The notes under the pieces: generated by a model
What the model saw: the letters and a program-made list of their open reading frames with translations, nothing else
The model's database searches: none
Told to the model about the DNA's origin: nothing
Made by a program: the position numbers and the translations under genes
Shown here: in pieces, positions 1 through 9,457 of the stretch
How positions within the stretch are numbered: the first letter of the stretch is position 1
Layout of the letters: each line of letters starts with the position of its first letter
From: Hyphomicrobiales bacterium
GTDB taxonomy: Bacteria > Pseudomonadota > Alphaproteobacteria > Rhizobiales > Devosiaceae
Assembly (NCBI GenBank): GCA_027487555.1
Contig: JAIYDI010000032.1
Coordinates: forward strand, 71,249 to 120,097
DNA: 48,849 nucleotides
Direction: 5' to 3'

Positions 1-1
1 G

Positions 2-1210
2 GCTTGGATCGCCATGGTGGCGTTCCTTGGCGGCCTCATCCTAAACGTGATGCCTTGCGTGCTGCCGGTTCTGTCGATCAAGCTCCTTTCGGCGATAAAT
101 ATGCAGGACCTCGGACCGGGGCGTGTGCGCGGCGGGTTCCTGGTCTCGGCGCTTGGCGTTCTGGCCTTCATGTGGCTGCTGGCGGCGGGCACCATCGCAG
201 CAAAGACGGCGGGCTTAGCCGTCGGCTGGGGCCTGCAGTTCCAGAATCCGGTCTTTCTCGCCGCGATGATCGGCGTGCTGGCCCTCTTCGCCGCCAACAT
301 GTTCGGGCTGTTTGAGATCGCGCTTCCGCAATCCTGGTCGACGGCCCTCGCCCGGGGCCAGACGCGCAAGGGATATGGCGGCGATTTCGCCGCCGGGGCC
401 TTTGCCGCGATCCTGGCCACGCCCTGTTCGGCACCGTTCCTTGGCACCTCGATCGCCTTCGCGTTGGCCGGGCGCGCGGTGGACGTGGCGGTTGTCTTCA
501 CGGCTCTGGGCCTAGGAATGGCGCTGCCCTACCTTCTGCTCGCGGCGCGCCCGTCGCTGGTTCGGGCGCTGCCGAAGCCGGGGCGCTGGATGCTGGGGCT
601 GAAGGTCATCCTCGGGGGGCTGCTGTTGGTGACAGCCGGCTGGCTGATCTGGGTGCTAGTCGGCTTGGCCGGAAGCATGGTGGCGGCGCTCGTCGCCGCG
701 CTCGTGACTCTCGGCGTCGTGCTGGCCTGGCAGGCGCACCGCCTGCCCGACATCGCCGTGGCGTTCAGCCTGGCCGCAGCCGGTGCGGGTGTTCTCGCGG
801 CACCGGTCCTGACGACACCCGCGCCGCCATCCGCCGCAACGGCAACTCAGTGGCAGGGGTTCGATCGCGGCGACATCGCGCGACGCGTCTCGACCGGACA
901 GGTCGTCTTCGTGGACGTCACTGCGGATTGGTGCCTGACATGCAAGGCGAACAAGGCTCTGGTGCTCGATCGCGGCGCGGTGGCCGACGCGCTGTCGGCG
1001 CCGGATGTCGTCTCGATGCAGGCCGACTGGACCCGGCCGGATCCGGAGATCGCGCGCTATCTCGAATCCCATGGCCGGTTCGGCATTCCGTTCAACATCG
1101 TCTACGGCCCCGGCGCGCCAGAAGGCATTTCGCTGCCCGAACTACTGACAGCGGAAGCAGTGCTGGCCGCGCTCACGTCTGCGCAGAGCCGGACCGAAGC
1201 CACAAGGTAG
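2..1210 (+). CDS. DsbD/ScsB-type protein-disulfide reductase, 3' part
   Basis: The frame is open to the first base, so the gene's start lies outside the window; the ATG at 14 is internal. The visible part opens with the DsbD/CcdA membrane signature GGLILNVMPCVLPVLSIK, whose Cys in NVMPC is one of the electron-transferring pair, and continues with about eight membrane segments. A C-terminal thioredoxin-like domain carries WCLTCK, with Cys codons at 932-934 and 941-943. DsbD-family proteins carry electrons from cytoplasmic thioredoxin through the membrane to periplasmic thiol proteins; ScsB relatives belong to suppressor-of-copper-sensitivity loci. That fits the DsbA-like and copper genes downstream. 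Whether the missing N-terminus is DsbD-like or ScsB-like cannot be seen. Confidence 0.9.
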   Translation, partial: AWIAMVAFLGGLILNVMPCVLPVLSIKLLSAINMQDLGPGRVRGGFLVSALGVLAFMWLLAAGTIAAKTAGLAVGWGLQFQNPVFLAAMIGVLALFAANMFGLFEIALPQSWSTALARGQTRKGYGGDFAAGAFAAILATPCSAPFLGTSIAFALAGRAVDVAVVFTALGLGMALPYLLLAARPSLVRALPKPGRWMLGLKVILGGLLLVTAGWLIWVLVGLAGSMVAALVAALVTLGVVLAWQAHRLPDIAVAFSLAAAGAGVLAAPVLTTPAPPSAATATQWQGFDRGDIARRVSTGQVVFVDVTADWCLTCKANKALVLDRGAVADALSAPDVVSMQADWTRPDPEIARYLESHGRFGIPFNIVYGPGAPEGISLPELLTAEAVLAALTSAQSRTEATR

Positions 1211-1489
1211 CATGCCAGATTGCCGGATCGTCTACGAGACGAGGCGCAACACACCGGGCAGGAAGAAAATCAAGAAGGAGTCGGCACCGGCAAAAGTACA
1301 GACATACTTACGTTGTCGGCATTTGACCTTCGAGCGCTGGAACGTCGCACCCGCACAAGAAATAGAAGCATCGCGTCGAGTAACACGGCGTAGGGATCGA
1401 AACCCTACACACGTCGCCTCCCGACCGCATATCCACCTGAAGTTGAACGAGGCCGGTTGCTTCGGACCTCGCAGCACAGGGACAGGCTT

Positions 1490-2119
1490 GTGATCATAGG
1501 CCCTGGCCACATTGGTATCGACGTCTCTGAAGACCATCTCGACATCTTCGAGTACACGCGCATCGGATTGCCAACACATCAGAGGTGATTGCGGCGTTCC
1601 TGGCTGGGCTGGACGCTCCCGGTTGGTGCTGTTCGAGGCTACCGGCCGCTACGAACGGAACCTGCAAGCAGGGTTAGCCTCCGCCGGCATTGCGTTTGCC
1701 CGGGTCAACCCGCTGCTTGCCCGTGCCTTTGCGCGAGCCACCGGGCGATTGGCCCAGACCGACGCGATCGACGCCGGGTTGCTCGCCGCTATGGCTCGGG
1801 CGCTCAACCCTGCACCCCAGGCGCCGGCCGACCCTGAACGGCAGGAACTGGCCGATCTGCACCGCCGCCGGGCCTAACTGGTCGGCTTCCGCCAGATGGA
1901 AAGCACCCGCCAGCGCACCGCGGGTCCGGGCAGCGCCCCCAGCATCGCCAGCCACCTGACCTGGCTCGATACCCAGATCAGGGTCCTCGAGGAGCAGATC
2001 GAGATTCTGATCCAGCACCCCGCGACCCTCAGGCTTGCTGCCAGCCTGCTGCGGACCATCCCAAGCATCGGCCCGTTGGCGCAACCGCGCTAATCGCCAT
2101 GACGCCGGAACTTGCCGAG
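1490..2119 (+). pseudogene. IS110-family transposase, degenerate and truncated
   Basis: The pieces are recognisable as an IS110 (DEDD) transposase. The GTG at 1490 begins a stretch with IGIDVSEDHLDIF, which holds the first catalytic Asp. A second frame carries FEATGRYERNL and ARATGRLAQTDAIDAG, typical of the family. The copy is dead: a frameshift near 1580-1615, an in-frame TAA at 1875-1877 (probably CAA to TAA in RRAQLVGF), and a second frameshift near 2080 before ATALIAMTPELAE. The C-terminal half, including the Ser-containing domain, is missing, and the sequence passes directly into a DUF5681-like frame near 2120. I could not define element ends. Confidence 0.8.
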
Positions 2120-2656
2120 GAGTGCGAATACTGGGATGAGATTCGCGACAAACTCGTCTCAATTCGGGCCGATGCACCGCGCGCCCGCCGACCTCGCGAA
2201 ATGCCATTCCCTCATCCGGAAGATATCGTCATCGACCCCGAATGAGGTGTCAGGTTCACTGGCCCACTCGACGCGGCTGGGCAGGCTAAGTTGGAAGACA
2301 CGATCCGGATGCGAGATCTTTTGCTTGTTCAGGATCACTACGATCAACGGGAGTGCAATCAGAGTGATCTGAACGACGGAGCGAACAGAGCCGGCGGCGC
2401 TGCTCTCTACGCTCTCACCCTCAATGACCTGTTGCCGAAGCGCTATCGGCTATCGACCGTCGATATGGTCATCAAATTGATGGCCTTGAACAAGCTGACC
2501 AAGCGCCAATTGCGGGCCAAGCTGTATCGGGAGTGGAAGGCGCAAGGCCGCCCAGTTCCCCGCGGCAAAACATTCGGCTCACTTTCCGATGCAGAGCGGG
2601 TGCTGACGCTGACTTACGACACGCTGCGCGATGCGTTGAAAGGCAATTCTGGATAG
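2120..2656 (+). pseudogene. DUF5681-like gene remnant
   Basis: From about 2120 the IS110 frame becomes EYWDEIRDKL, followed by HPEDIVIDPE, an in-frame TGA at 2243-2245, then GVRFTGPLDAAGQAKLEDT and a lysine/arginine-rich tail ending at 2656. The HPEDIVID segment and the acidic/charged stretch after it align by eye with HPDDILIDAD and what follows in the intact DUF5681 protein at 46001-46822. I therefore read this as the 3' part of a related gene whose 5' part was lost at the junction with the IS110 remnant. The part after the stop could be expressed from TTG at 2291 (121 residues), but no convincing ribosome-binding site is visible. The assignment rests on my alignment only. Confidence 0.5.
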
Positions 2657-3040
2657 CCAAAGGTTTGGGTGCATTTCACCAAGGCGGATACTCTCCGCTT
2701 CTTCTCAGTGGGGTGGTCGAACCGGGGCACACAGGACGTCACTTATTTAGCGCCACCCATCCGGCGATTTACCTGTAGGCGCCGCCGGGGAAGCCGACTA
2801 CGGCTTACCTTTGGCCTATCCGGATTGTAGGTGGTGAGGCTCCGAAGAGGGCCTTCAGACCGAGGTCAAGAAGTCCAGGCACGCGCATTGGGCCTCTATT
2901 GCGATCCGCTCCCGTTGCCGTTTCCGAACTTCCCCTGTCGCCAAGGTCTCCGACGATTTTGGAACTCTGGCGACCGACGGTAGCCTTGTTGAATGACCAA
3001 GAGATGCCGCCCGCCCCGGAGCTTTCGGCCGCGATGGAAC
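2657..3040. other. Gene-free stretch downstream of ccmF
   Basis: I see no credible gene here. The open frames on both strands are shadows or continue from the ccmF region in other frames. The genes that usually follow ccmF (ccmG/dsbE, ccmH) are absent. I see no clear terminator. Confidence 0.5.
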
Positions 3041-5005
3041 TCACTGAGCCAACGGACGACCAACGGCCGGACGCGGCGCGCCGACGCGCAGGCGCCGGTA
3101 GCTCAAGGACAGGAACCCTGCCCCGGCCATCAGCACGCAGCCGAGCCAGATCAGCGTGATGTACGGCTTGAACCACAGCCGCACCACGCTGGTGCCATCG
3201 GTCCCCGGCTCGCCCAGCTGCACATAGAGCTGGCTGAACCCGTAGGTCTCGATCGCCGCTTCCGTCGTCGGCATGCCGCTGGCGTTGTAGACGCGGCGCT
3301 CCGCCACTGCGACGCGTTCGCTGCCGGAACCAGTGATCGCAAAGCGGCCGGTATCGGCGACAAAATTCGGCCCCTCCTCGTGCACGATGCCCTCGAAGCG
3401 GATGGTGTGGCCGGAGAGCTCCACCTGTTGTCCGGGCGTCATGGTGGTCACCAGCTCTGTGCCCCAGGCGCTTGCCGCGACGATGCCGATCAGCGTCACG
3501 CCCATGCCGAAATGCGCCGTCGCCGTCGACCACGCCGTCCGCGGCAGGCCGAACAGCCGCCGCAGCGAGGTGGCGATATCGGTCTTGAACAGCTTGGCGC
3601 GGTCGGCCAGCTCGGCCAGCGCCCCGAAGGCCACCCAGAAGCCGAGCAGCAGCCCGAATGGAGCCATCGAGATGGACGTCCCCGAGAGAGCAAAGCAGAG
3701 GATCGCGGCAAACAGCGCCAGCCCGGCGGCCCCCGCCAGCCGCTGCGCCGCGGCGACAAAATCGCCGCGCTTCCAGGCGAGGAAGGGCCCGAACGGCAGG
3801 ATCACCAGCAGCGGCGCCATGATCGCCCCGAAGGTGAGGTTGAAGAATGGCGCCCCCACCGAAATCTTTTCGCCGGTCAGCGCCTCTAGCAGCAGGGGAT
3901 ATAGGGTTCCCACCAGTACCGCCACAGTGGCGCTGGCGAGGAACAGATTGTTGAGGATCAGCGCCCCTTCCCGGCTCACCGGCGCGAACAGGCCGCCAGC
4001 CCTGAGCGAACCTGCCCGGAAAGCGAACAGCGAGAACGCCCCCCCAATGAAGGCCGCCAGTATGCCCAGGATAGCGAGACCGCGAGTCGGATCAGATGCA
4101 AAGCTATGCACGGACGTCAAAATGCCGGAGCGCACCAGAAATGTGCCGAGCAGGCTGAGCGAGAAGGTGACGATCGCCAGAAATATCGTCCAGATCTTCA
4201 GCGCGTTGCGCTTCTCCATCACCAGCGCCGAATGCAGCAGCGCGGTGCCGGCCAGCCACGGCATGAAGCTGGCATTCTCCACTGGGTCCCAGAACCACCA
4301 GCCGCCCCAGCCAAGCTCATAATAGGCCCAATATGAACCCATGGCGACGCCAAGAGTCAGAAAACACCAACTGACCATCGTCCACGGCCGCACCCAGCGG
4401 GCCCACGCTGCATTGATCTTCCCTGAGATCAACGCCGCGATGGCAAAGCTGAAGCACACGGAAAACCCGACATAGCCCAGATAGAGCAGCGGCGGATGGA
4501 TGGCGAGGCCGATATCCTGCAGCACCGGGTTCAGGTCCTGCCCCTCGAACGGCGCCGGTGACAGCCGGGCGAACGGGTTCGACGTGAACAGGGTGAAGCC
4601 GGTAAACGCCGCGACAAGCAGGCTCTGCGTCGCCAGCACCAAGGCCGTCAAATCCTTGGGCAGGTTCCGACCAAACGCCGCCACAGCCGCCCCCATCAAC
4701 GTGAGGATCAGTACCCAGAGCGTCATCGAGCCCTCGTGATTGCCCCAGACGGCGGTGATCTTGAAGATCAGAGGTTGAGCCGAATTCGCATGCTCGTAGG
4801 CGAGTTCCAGTGAGAAGTCCGAAGTGACGAACGCTTGGATCAGGGCGGCGAAAGCCGCGGCCACCAACACAAACTGCAGGACGGCGCCCTGCTGCAAGTA
4901 GCTCGCTACGCCAAGGCGCCGCCAGAATAGAAGTCCGACAATCGCCGAGATCACCGCGATGGAGAAAGCAAGGACGAGGGCGAAATGACCCAGTTCAACG
5001 CTCAT
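3041..5005 (-). CDS. ccmF: Cytochrome c-type biogenesis protein CcmF
   Basis: Membrane subunit of the System I (Ccm) cytochrome c heme lyase, which with CcmH attaches heme delivered by CcmE to apocytochromes in the periplasm. The protein is 654 residues, the family's normal size, with many membrane segments. It shows the conserved WGNHEGS near the N-terminus and the tryptophan-rich heme-handling signature WGGWWFWDPVENASFMPW. I chose the ATG at 5005 because GAGGTAGG lies directly upstream; the in-frame ATG at 5035 has no such site. The gene stands alone: no ccmA-E, ccmG or ccmH is present. It follows the L,D-transpeptidase gene on the same strand after about 100 bases. Since it is isolated, it may be an accessory copy working with chromosomal Ccm proteins or in another redox role. 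Confidence 0.93.
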   Translation of the reverse strand: MSVELGHFALVLAFSIAVISAIVGLLFWRRLGVASYLQQGAVLQFVLVAAAFAALIQAFVTSDFSLELAYEHANSAQPLIFKITAVWGNHEGSMTLWVLILTLMGAAVAAFGRNLPKDLTALVLATQSLLVAAFTGFTLFTSNPFARLSPAPFEGQDLNPVLQDIGLAIHPPLLYLGYVGFSVCFSFAIAALISGKINAAWARWVRPWTMVSWCFLTLGVAMGSYWAYYELGWGGWWFWDPVENASFMPWLAGTALLHSALVMEKRNALKIWTIFLAIVTFSLSLLGTFLVRSGILTSVHSFASDPTRGLAILGILAAFIGGAFSLFAFRAGSLRAGGLFAPVSREGALILNNLFLASATVAVLVGTLYPLLLEALTGEKISVGAPFFNLTFGAIMAPLLVILPFGPFLAWKRGDFVAAAQRLAGAAGLALFAAILCFALSGTSISMAPFGLLLGFWVAFGALAELADRAKLFKTDIATSLRRLFGLPRTAWSTATAHFGMGVTLIGIVAASAWGTELVTTMTPGQQVELSGHTIRFEGIVHEEGPNFVADTGRFAITGSGSERVAVAERRVYNASGMPTTEAAIETYGFSQLYVQLGEPGTDGTSVVRLWFKPYITLIWLGCVLMAGAGFLSLSYRRLRVGAPRPAVGRPLAQ

Positions 5006-5109
5006 CCTACCTCGCCGAGTGCTCAAAGTGGCCATTGAGGAGTAGCTTCACACCGAACCGTCGGCGAGCATAGTTCTTGCTGGCAGGCACCATTTGCGAC
5101 ACGTAGGTG

Positions 5110-6342
5110 TCAGGCATCGAACGATACCCTGCCAGCGGCGTCGAATTGGTACACATCGTCGCGGAAGCTGACCGTTCCCTGCCGGTTCGCCCATGCCGTA
5201 ATGTATGTAGTGTGGATCGGCACGGGGTTTTTCACGACGACGTCAAGACGTTCTCCTGACGCGAACACGGCGTCAATTGCGGGCTGGTCCCAGTTGCCGT
5301 TGCTGACCAACACCCAGGCGACGAACTCGCGGACGTTTTCCACGCGCACACAGCCCGATGAATAGAATCGGGCGTTTTCGCCGAACAGGCCCTTGGTGGG
5401 AGTGTCGTGCAGATAAACGGCATATGGGTTAGAGAAGTTGATCTTCACGTTCCCCATCGAATTGTCGGGGCCGGGATCCTGCCTGAAATCGTAGTTCACC
5501 GCATCTTCCGTGGACCAGTCGATGTCAGTGGGCTGCAACTCCCGGCCACTAGCGTCATAGATGCGGATGCGAAACTTGGTCAGGTATTCCGGATCCTCGT
5601 TCATGTATTTGATGAGGTCTTTCTGGATGATGCTCTTGGGCACGTTCCAGAAGGGGTTGAAGTTGATCTGATGGATCTGGCTTTTGAGGATCGGGGTCTG
5701 GCGATCGATGCGGCCAACCACGGCCGTGTGGCGCTGCGCAACCGCCCCACCCTCGATCGCTTCAATCGACGCCGCAGGGATGTTCACCACCACGTAGCGA
5801 TCATCGATCGTCGCGGCCATAGCTTCGATCCGCTGCAGATTCAAGCGCAGTTGATTGAGGCGATAGTCGGTCGGCACGCTTAAGGCATAAAACGTCGCTT
5901 CATCGACTTGACCACTGACGGACAGGCCATGACGGGCCTGGAAGAGCTTGACCGCCGCATCGAGCACCTCGTCGAACTTGTCACTGGCTCTCTCTTCAAG
6001 GGGCATGTCGCCGTTGATCATCAACCTTCGCTTCAGGTCTCCAACCGCGCGACGACGGGCACCCAGCTGCAGGCCGAACGTCTCCTGGGTCGGAAGGTCC
6101 CAACTACCCCGCGCTGCTACGAACTTTTCGTAGTTGGCGATGGCCAATTGCAGGTTGTAGGCGGTGTCGATCGACAAGATCGGTTCGATAGTGTCCACCA
6201 GGCCCAGAGCGCTGGCAGTGTTGCCTGCTAACGCCGCTGCCTGCTGCGCTTCCTTCTGCGTCTCGCCCCGCACCAGGGCAGGCTGCCCCGCCAGCACGGC
6301 GGCGACTGAGCTAACGATAAACTGGCGTCGGGCAATGCGCAT
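5110..6342 (-). CDS. L,D-transpeptidase, YcbB/LdtD type, with peptidoglycan-binding domain
   Basis: A 410-residue exported YkuD-family transpeptidase, predicted to make 3-3 cross-links in peptidoglycan or attach other groups to meso-diaminopimelate. The N-terminus MRIARRQFIVSSVAAVLAG is a signal peptide with a twin-arginine-like ARRQF motif. A peptidoglycan-binding repeat (AVKLFQARHGLSVSGQVDE) precedes the catalytic domain. The active-site block is HDTPTKGLFG...SSGCVRV with nucleophile Cys331 (codon 5350-5352); SSGC instead of SHGC also occurs in YcbB-type enzymes. The ATG at 6342 is preferred over the upstream TTG at 6375, which would put 11 residues before the signal peptide. One of three L,D-transpeptidases in the window. 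Confidence 0.9.
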   Translation of the reverse strand: MRIARRQFIVSSVAAVLAGQPALVRGETQKEAQQAAALAGNTASALGLVDTIEPILSIDTAYNLQLAIANYEKFVAARGSWDLPTQETFGLQLGARRRAVGDLKRRLMINGDMPLEERASDKFDEVLDAAVKLFQARHGLSVSGQVDEATFYALSVPTDYRLNQLRLNLQRIEAMAATIDDRYVVVNIPAASIEAIEGGAVAQRHTAVVGRIDRQTPILKSQIHQINFNPFWNVPKSIIQKDLIKYMNEDPEYLTKFRIRIYDASGRELQPTDIDWSTEDAVNYDFRQDPGPDNSMGNVKINFSNPYAVYLHDTPTKGLFGENARFYSSGCVRVENVREFVAWVLVSNGNWDQPAIDAVFASGERLDVVVKNPVPIHTTYITAWANRQGTVSFRDDVYQFDAAGRVSFDA

Positions 6343-6609
6343 GGATTCGTCCGTTTGGTAACCGACTATGCTCAAACTTGTGGCGAAGTGTGGTCACAGC
6401 ATGGTGAAAGCGCCGTGCACGTTGTCGCAGCTACACACACTTTTCGTTGACCACAAGGCGGCGTGGCCAACTTAGGCCTATCGTGAGCCATGCGCGGCAG
6501 GGACTTCGTAGTTGTCAGCTAGACCTTGGACACTTTTTTTTGGACTTCTTTTTGCCGTCGTCCTGGCATTTTTGGCAGCGGCGTATTTTTTGATGGCCGT
6601 GCCGCACTA

Positions 6610-7461
6610 GGTCCAATCGACATTCGGGATTCCGTTTTGGTTTGATCTCTGATTCATAGGGTTCCGCGTTTTGAAGGCGGGAGCCTGTGATGGGTGTGAA
6701 GCGGTATGAACTGAGCGATGCGCAGTGGCAGAGGATCGCGCCGTTGTTGCCGGGCAAGGCTGGCGATCCGGGGCGGACTGGGTCGGATAACCGATTGTTT
6801 GTGAATGGCGTTCTGTGGGTTCTGCGTTCAGGCGCGCATTGGTGCGATGTTCCCGAGCGCTATGGCAAGGACAAGACCCTGCACAAGCGCTTCACCCGCT
6901 GGGCCAAAGCGGGGGTATGGGAGAGGGTATTCGCCTCTCTGATCAAGGATCAGGACAACCAGTATCTGATGCTCGACAGCACCCTGGTTCGTGCCCATCA
7001 GCAGGCAGCGACCGGAAAAGGGGGGGCCAAAACCAGGCTTTGGGGCGTTCCCGAGGTGGACTGACCACCAAGATCCACATGCTGGCCGACAGCCTGGGTC
7101 GCCCCCTGCGCTTCATCCTGACGCCCGGACAAGCTGGCGACGTGCTCAGCGCACCGGCTCTGCTCGACGGGTTTACCCCGAGGGCAGTGCTGGCCGACAA
7201 AGCCTATGACAGCAACGCCTTCCGGCAGATCGTGGCAGCCACCGGAGCCGAAGCCGTCATCCCTTCAAACCGCACCCGCAAGACCCTGATCCCACACGAT
7301 CCGATCATCTACAGACTGCGCAACCGCATCGAGCGATGCTTCAACAAGCTCAAGCACTTCAGGCGCTTCGCAACCCGATATGATCGAAAAGCCCTGCACT
7401 TCCTAAGCTTCATCCAAATCGCCGCTGCTATGATCTGGATGCGATGAATGTCGATTCAGCC
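6610..7461 (+). mobile_element. IS5-family (IS427-like) insertion sequence, 852 bp
   Basis: A complete-looking insertion sequence. Imperfect terminal inverted repeats GGTCCAATCGACATTC (6610-6625) and GAATGTCGATTCAGCC (7446-7461) match at 13 of 16 positions. A TA dinucleotide flanks each end (6608-6609 and 7462-7463), within CTAG at both junctions, as expected for IS427-group insertion at CTAG/TA. The single transposase is encoded in two overlapping frames. Without the element, the left flank would join the region upstream of the C93 peptidase gene. Confidence 0.85.
6690..7447 (+). CDS. IS5-family transposase in two frames, probable -1 frameshift
   Basis: The first frame (ATG 6690, preceded by GGGAG; stop 7062-7064) encodes the N-terminal IS5 region YELSDAQWQRIAPLLP, the DUF4096 insertion-element domain. 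The second frame, ending at 7447, encodes the DDE domain with LADKAYDSNAF and RNRIERCFNKLKHFRR, including the late catalytic Glu. The frames overlap at AAAAGGGGGGG (7016-7026), a run suited to slippage, and the change is -1. IS427-group elements commonly make the full transposase by programmed frameshifting, so the copy may be active. An accidental indel in the G run is the alternative. Confidence 0.82.
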
Positions 7462-7619
7462 TAGGGCGACATAAGTTTGCCTACCAACCCGCAGAATTCC
7501 TCAAACCTTAGGGTAACCAGCACCTTAACCGTTTGAGTGCAACTCGCTTCAAATCTGATTACAGTTTTTGCCTTCTACGCAATTTCGCTTCTGCAAGCTT
7601 CGTCCAAAGGGGAAGAAGC

Positions 7620-8234
7620 ATGCCGAGCAATACGTTCCTGTCTGTACTGATCATCGCTGGTGTTCTGATGGGGGCGGTACAATCCGCCGCCGCGGTCGAT
7701 CTCAGCAATCCTGCGTTCACTATTGAAGGGAAGGTCACGGCAGTACCGATCGGACACTATCAATTCTGCCGGGCAACCCCGACCGAGTGCACGCCAAACG
7801 ACGCGCCGGTAGATGCAACGGCCCTCACCGACGCCAACTGGCAGGACCTTGTAGCTGTGAATAGCGAAGTGAACGCGGCCGTCGCCCCTGTCACCGACAT
7901 CGACCAGTACAACGTGGAGGAGTACTGGACTTACCCTCAGTCAGCCGGCGACTGCGAGGACTATGTTCTGGCCAAGCGCCGCGCTCTTATGAACCAGGGC
8001 TGGGCCGCGAGCACCCTTCTGATCGCCGTGGTTAGGCAACAGAGCGGCGCCGGCCACGCCGTTCTACTCGCCCGCACTGACCGGGGAGACCTCGTGCTCG
8101 ACAACCAGGACGGCGACATCCATGTGTGGAACGAAACGCCCTATACGTACCTCAAGAGGCAGTCGCAGACCGATTCAGGCGCGTGGGTAGACATTATCGA
8201 CCAACGCCCCGTATTGGTTGCGGCGGTTCACTAG
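7620..8234 (+). CDS. Secreted C93-family transglutaminase-like cysteine peptidase
   Basis: A 204-residue protein with a signal peptide (MPSNTFLSVLIIAG to SAAA) and a bacterial transglutaminase-like cysteine proteinase fold (BTLCP, Peptidase C93). The triad is visible: Cys112 in AGDCEDYVLAKRRAL, His146 in GHAVLLA and Asp161 in LDNQDGDI. Family members include LapG-like periplasmic proteases and uncharacterised cell-envelope enzymes. The ATG at 7620 follows AAAGGGGAAGAAGC and starts the signal peptide; a longer non-ATG start at 7533 would add an unlikely leader. Its stop codon directly abuts that of the convergent M23 peptidase gene. No LapD/LapA partner is seen, so I infer an envelope or wall role. 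Confidence 0.85.
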   Translation: MPSNTFLSVLIIAGVLMGAVQSAAAVDLSNPAFTIEGKVTAVPIGHYQFCRATPTECTPNDAPVDATALTDANWQDLVAVNSEVNAAVAPVTDIDQYNVEEYWTYPQSAGDCEDYVLAKRRALMNQGWAASTLLIAVVRQQSGAGHAVLLARTDRGDLVLDNQDGDIHVWNETPYTYLKRQSQTDSGAWVDIIDQRPVLVAAVH

Positions 8235-9317
8235 TCAGCTGTCGAAGGCGGCGAGACGTCGTCCGACCGCGAGAAACGGCGTTGGGTCGATGGCTTGGTC
8301 TCCCTTTCGAATGTCGAAATGGAGATGTGGTCCCGTAGACCGTCCGGTGGAGCCCACCAAGGCCACCTGCTCGTCGGCCTCGACCTTCCGGCCCTCGCTG
8401 ACCAGGAACTTCGACAAGTGCGGATAGCGTGACACAAGGCCGGACCCGTGGGTGATCTCGACGATATTTCCGTATCCATCCCGCCACCCGACGAACGTAA
8501 CCACCCCTCTGGCCGCGCTAACAACTGGCGTCCCGCTTGGGGCAGGGAAATCGATTCCTGAATGGAACGCAGACTGTCCGGTGAAGGGGTCCTTCCTGAT
8601 CCCGAAGCTGGAGCTGACGCGGGTGCGCTCCAGCGGGGCGTGGATCGGAGCGTCCTTCATGGCATCTCGCGCAGCTGCTAAGCGCTCCATTGCCACTACG
8701 ACCAGTTCGACGCCAGCTTCCGAGCCATCCAAGTTGTCACTGTCCGCAGCCAAAAATGGCCCGCCTACGGCGGCATTTTCATCTGGCTGTGGCGCATGGC
8801 CCACCTGCTGCAACTCATCAACGATGGTATCGGCAGATTGCCCAACAAGATTTGCCAACGTGATTGCCGCCACCGCTGCCTCCTGCCTGAGGCCGAGAAG
8901 ATCGGTTCTTATGCGATCAATTTCCGCGCCTCTGGCCTCAGGAGGACCACTGTGCAAGTCAGCCGAATCCGCCAGACCGAGCGACAACTCCACGCCCATT
9001 CCCCTTGCATTGTCAGTCAGCAGCACGATCTCAGCAAGCTGCTCGCCGAGTTGCACTTGCAGTTCGCTGGGGTCCTGCAGTTCCAGGCTCGCGCTGCCTT
9101 TCTCGGAGTACTCCCTGAAGCGCAGTTGATCGACGGCCCCTCGAAGCTGTGCAAGTCTGCTCGTATATGCTGTGATCGAGTCCTGTCTCTGCGCCCAGAT
9201 ACCAAGTATTTCCGGACTTGTGACGAACGCTGCTGTGGTGAGCAGGTTAGTTGTGACTAGGTTTGCTAAAATGGCGAAGTGTGGCTGATTGACCAGTCCA
9301 TCCAGACGCTCGCGCAC
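8235..9317 (-). CDS. M23-family metallopeptidase (LytM/NlpD-like)
   Basis: A 360-residue protein whose last ~120 residues form an M23 zinc endopeptidase domain: SSSFGIRKDPFTG, HSGIDFPAPSGTP (first His and Asp ligands), RYPHLSKF and GPHLHFDIR (HxH). These enzymes cut peptide cross-bridges in peptidoglycan, or, when inactive, activate amidases. All metal ligands appear present. The N-terminal two thirds are helical and charged, with a weak hydrophobic patch near residues 14-40 and no clear signal peptide. The start is GTG at 9317, with AAGGAG about ten bases upstream. It is convergent with the C93 peptidase gene, with zero bases between the two stop codons. Confidence 0.88.
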   Translation of the reverse strand: MRERLDGLVNQPHFAILANLVTTNLLTTAAFVTSPEILGIWAQRQDSITAYTSRLAQLRGAVDQLRFREYSEKGSASLELQDPSELQVQLGEQLAEIVLLTDNARGMGVELSLGLADSADLHSGPPEARGAEIDRIRTDLLGLRQEAAVAAITLANLVGQSADTIVDELQQVGHAPQPDENAAVGGPFLAADSDNLDGSEAGVELVVVAMERLAAARDAMKDAPIHAPLERTRVSSSFGIRKDPFTGQSAFHSGIDFPAPSGTPVVSAARGVVTFVGWRDGYGNIVEITHGSGLVSRYPHLSKFLVSEGRKVEADEQVALVGSTGRSTGPHLHFDIRKGDQAIDPTPFLAVGRRLAAFDS

Positions 9318-9457
9318 GCTTATGACACTCCTTGAGATCAGGCCAAGGATCGGTTGTCATGGTTAAGGAAGGGAAAACCGGAACTGTTGCGCGTGAATGT
9401 TCAATTCGTTTCCTGTAAACTCCAGCATCACCACTGCCAATGACGTGTGCCGCTCGC

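Noticed and set aside
1212..1489. A short rightward frame after the DsbD-like gene
   Set aside because: Lysine/arginine-rich composition, no homology and no ribosome-binding site. I read it as the left flank of the IS110 remnant.
2805..3533. A 242-codon leftward frame over the end of ccmF
   Set aside because: Out-of-frame shadow of ccmF with unlikely composition. The part beyond 3040 matched no family I know.
5110..6342. L,D-transpeptidase thought inactive because it has SSGC, not SHGC
   Set aside because: SSGC also occurs in YcbB-type enzymes, and Cys331 and the preceding His are kept, so inactivity is not supported.
8232..8237. A special signal at the abutting stop codons of the C93 and M23 genes
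   Set aside because: TAG and the reverse TGA meet with no gap, but convergent genes can do this by chance and no hairpin is visible there.
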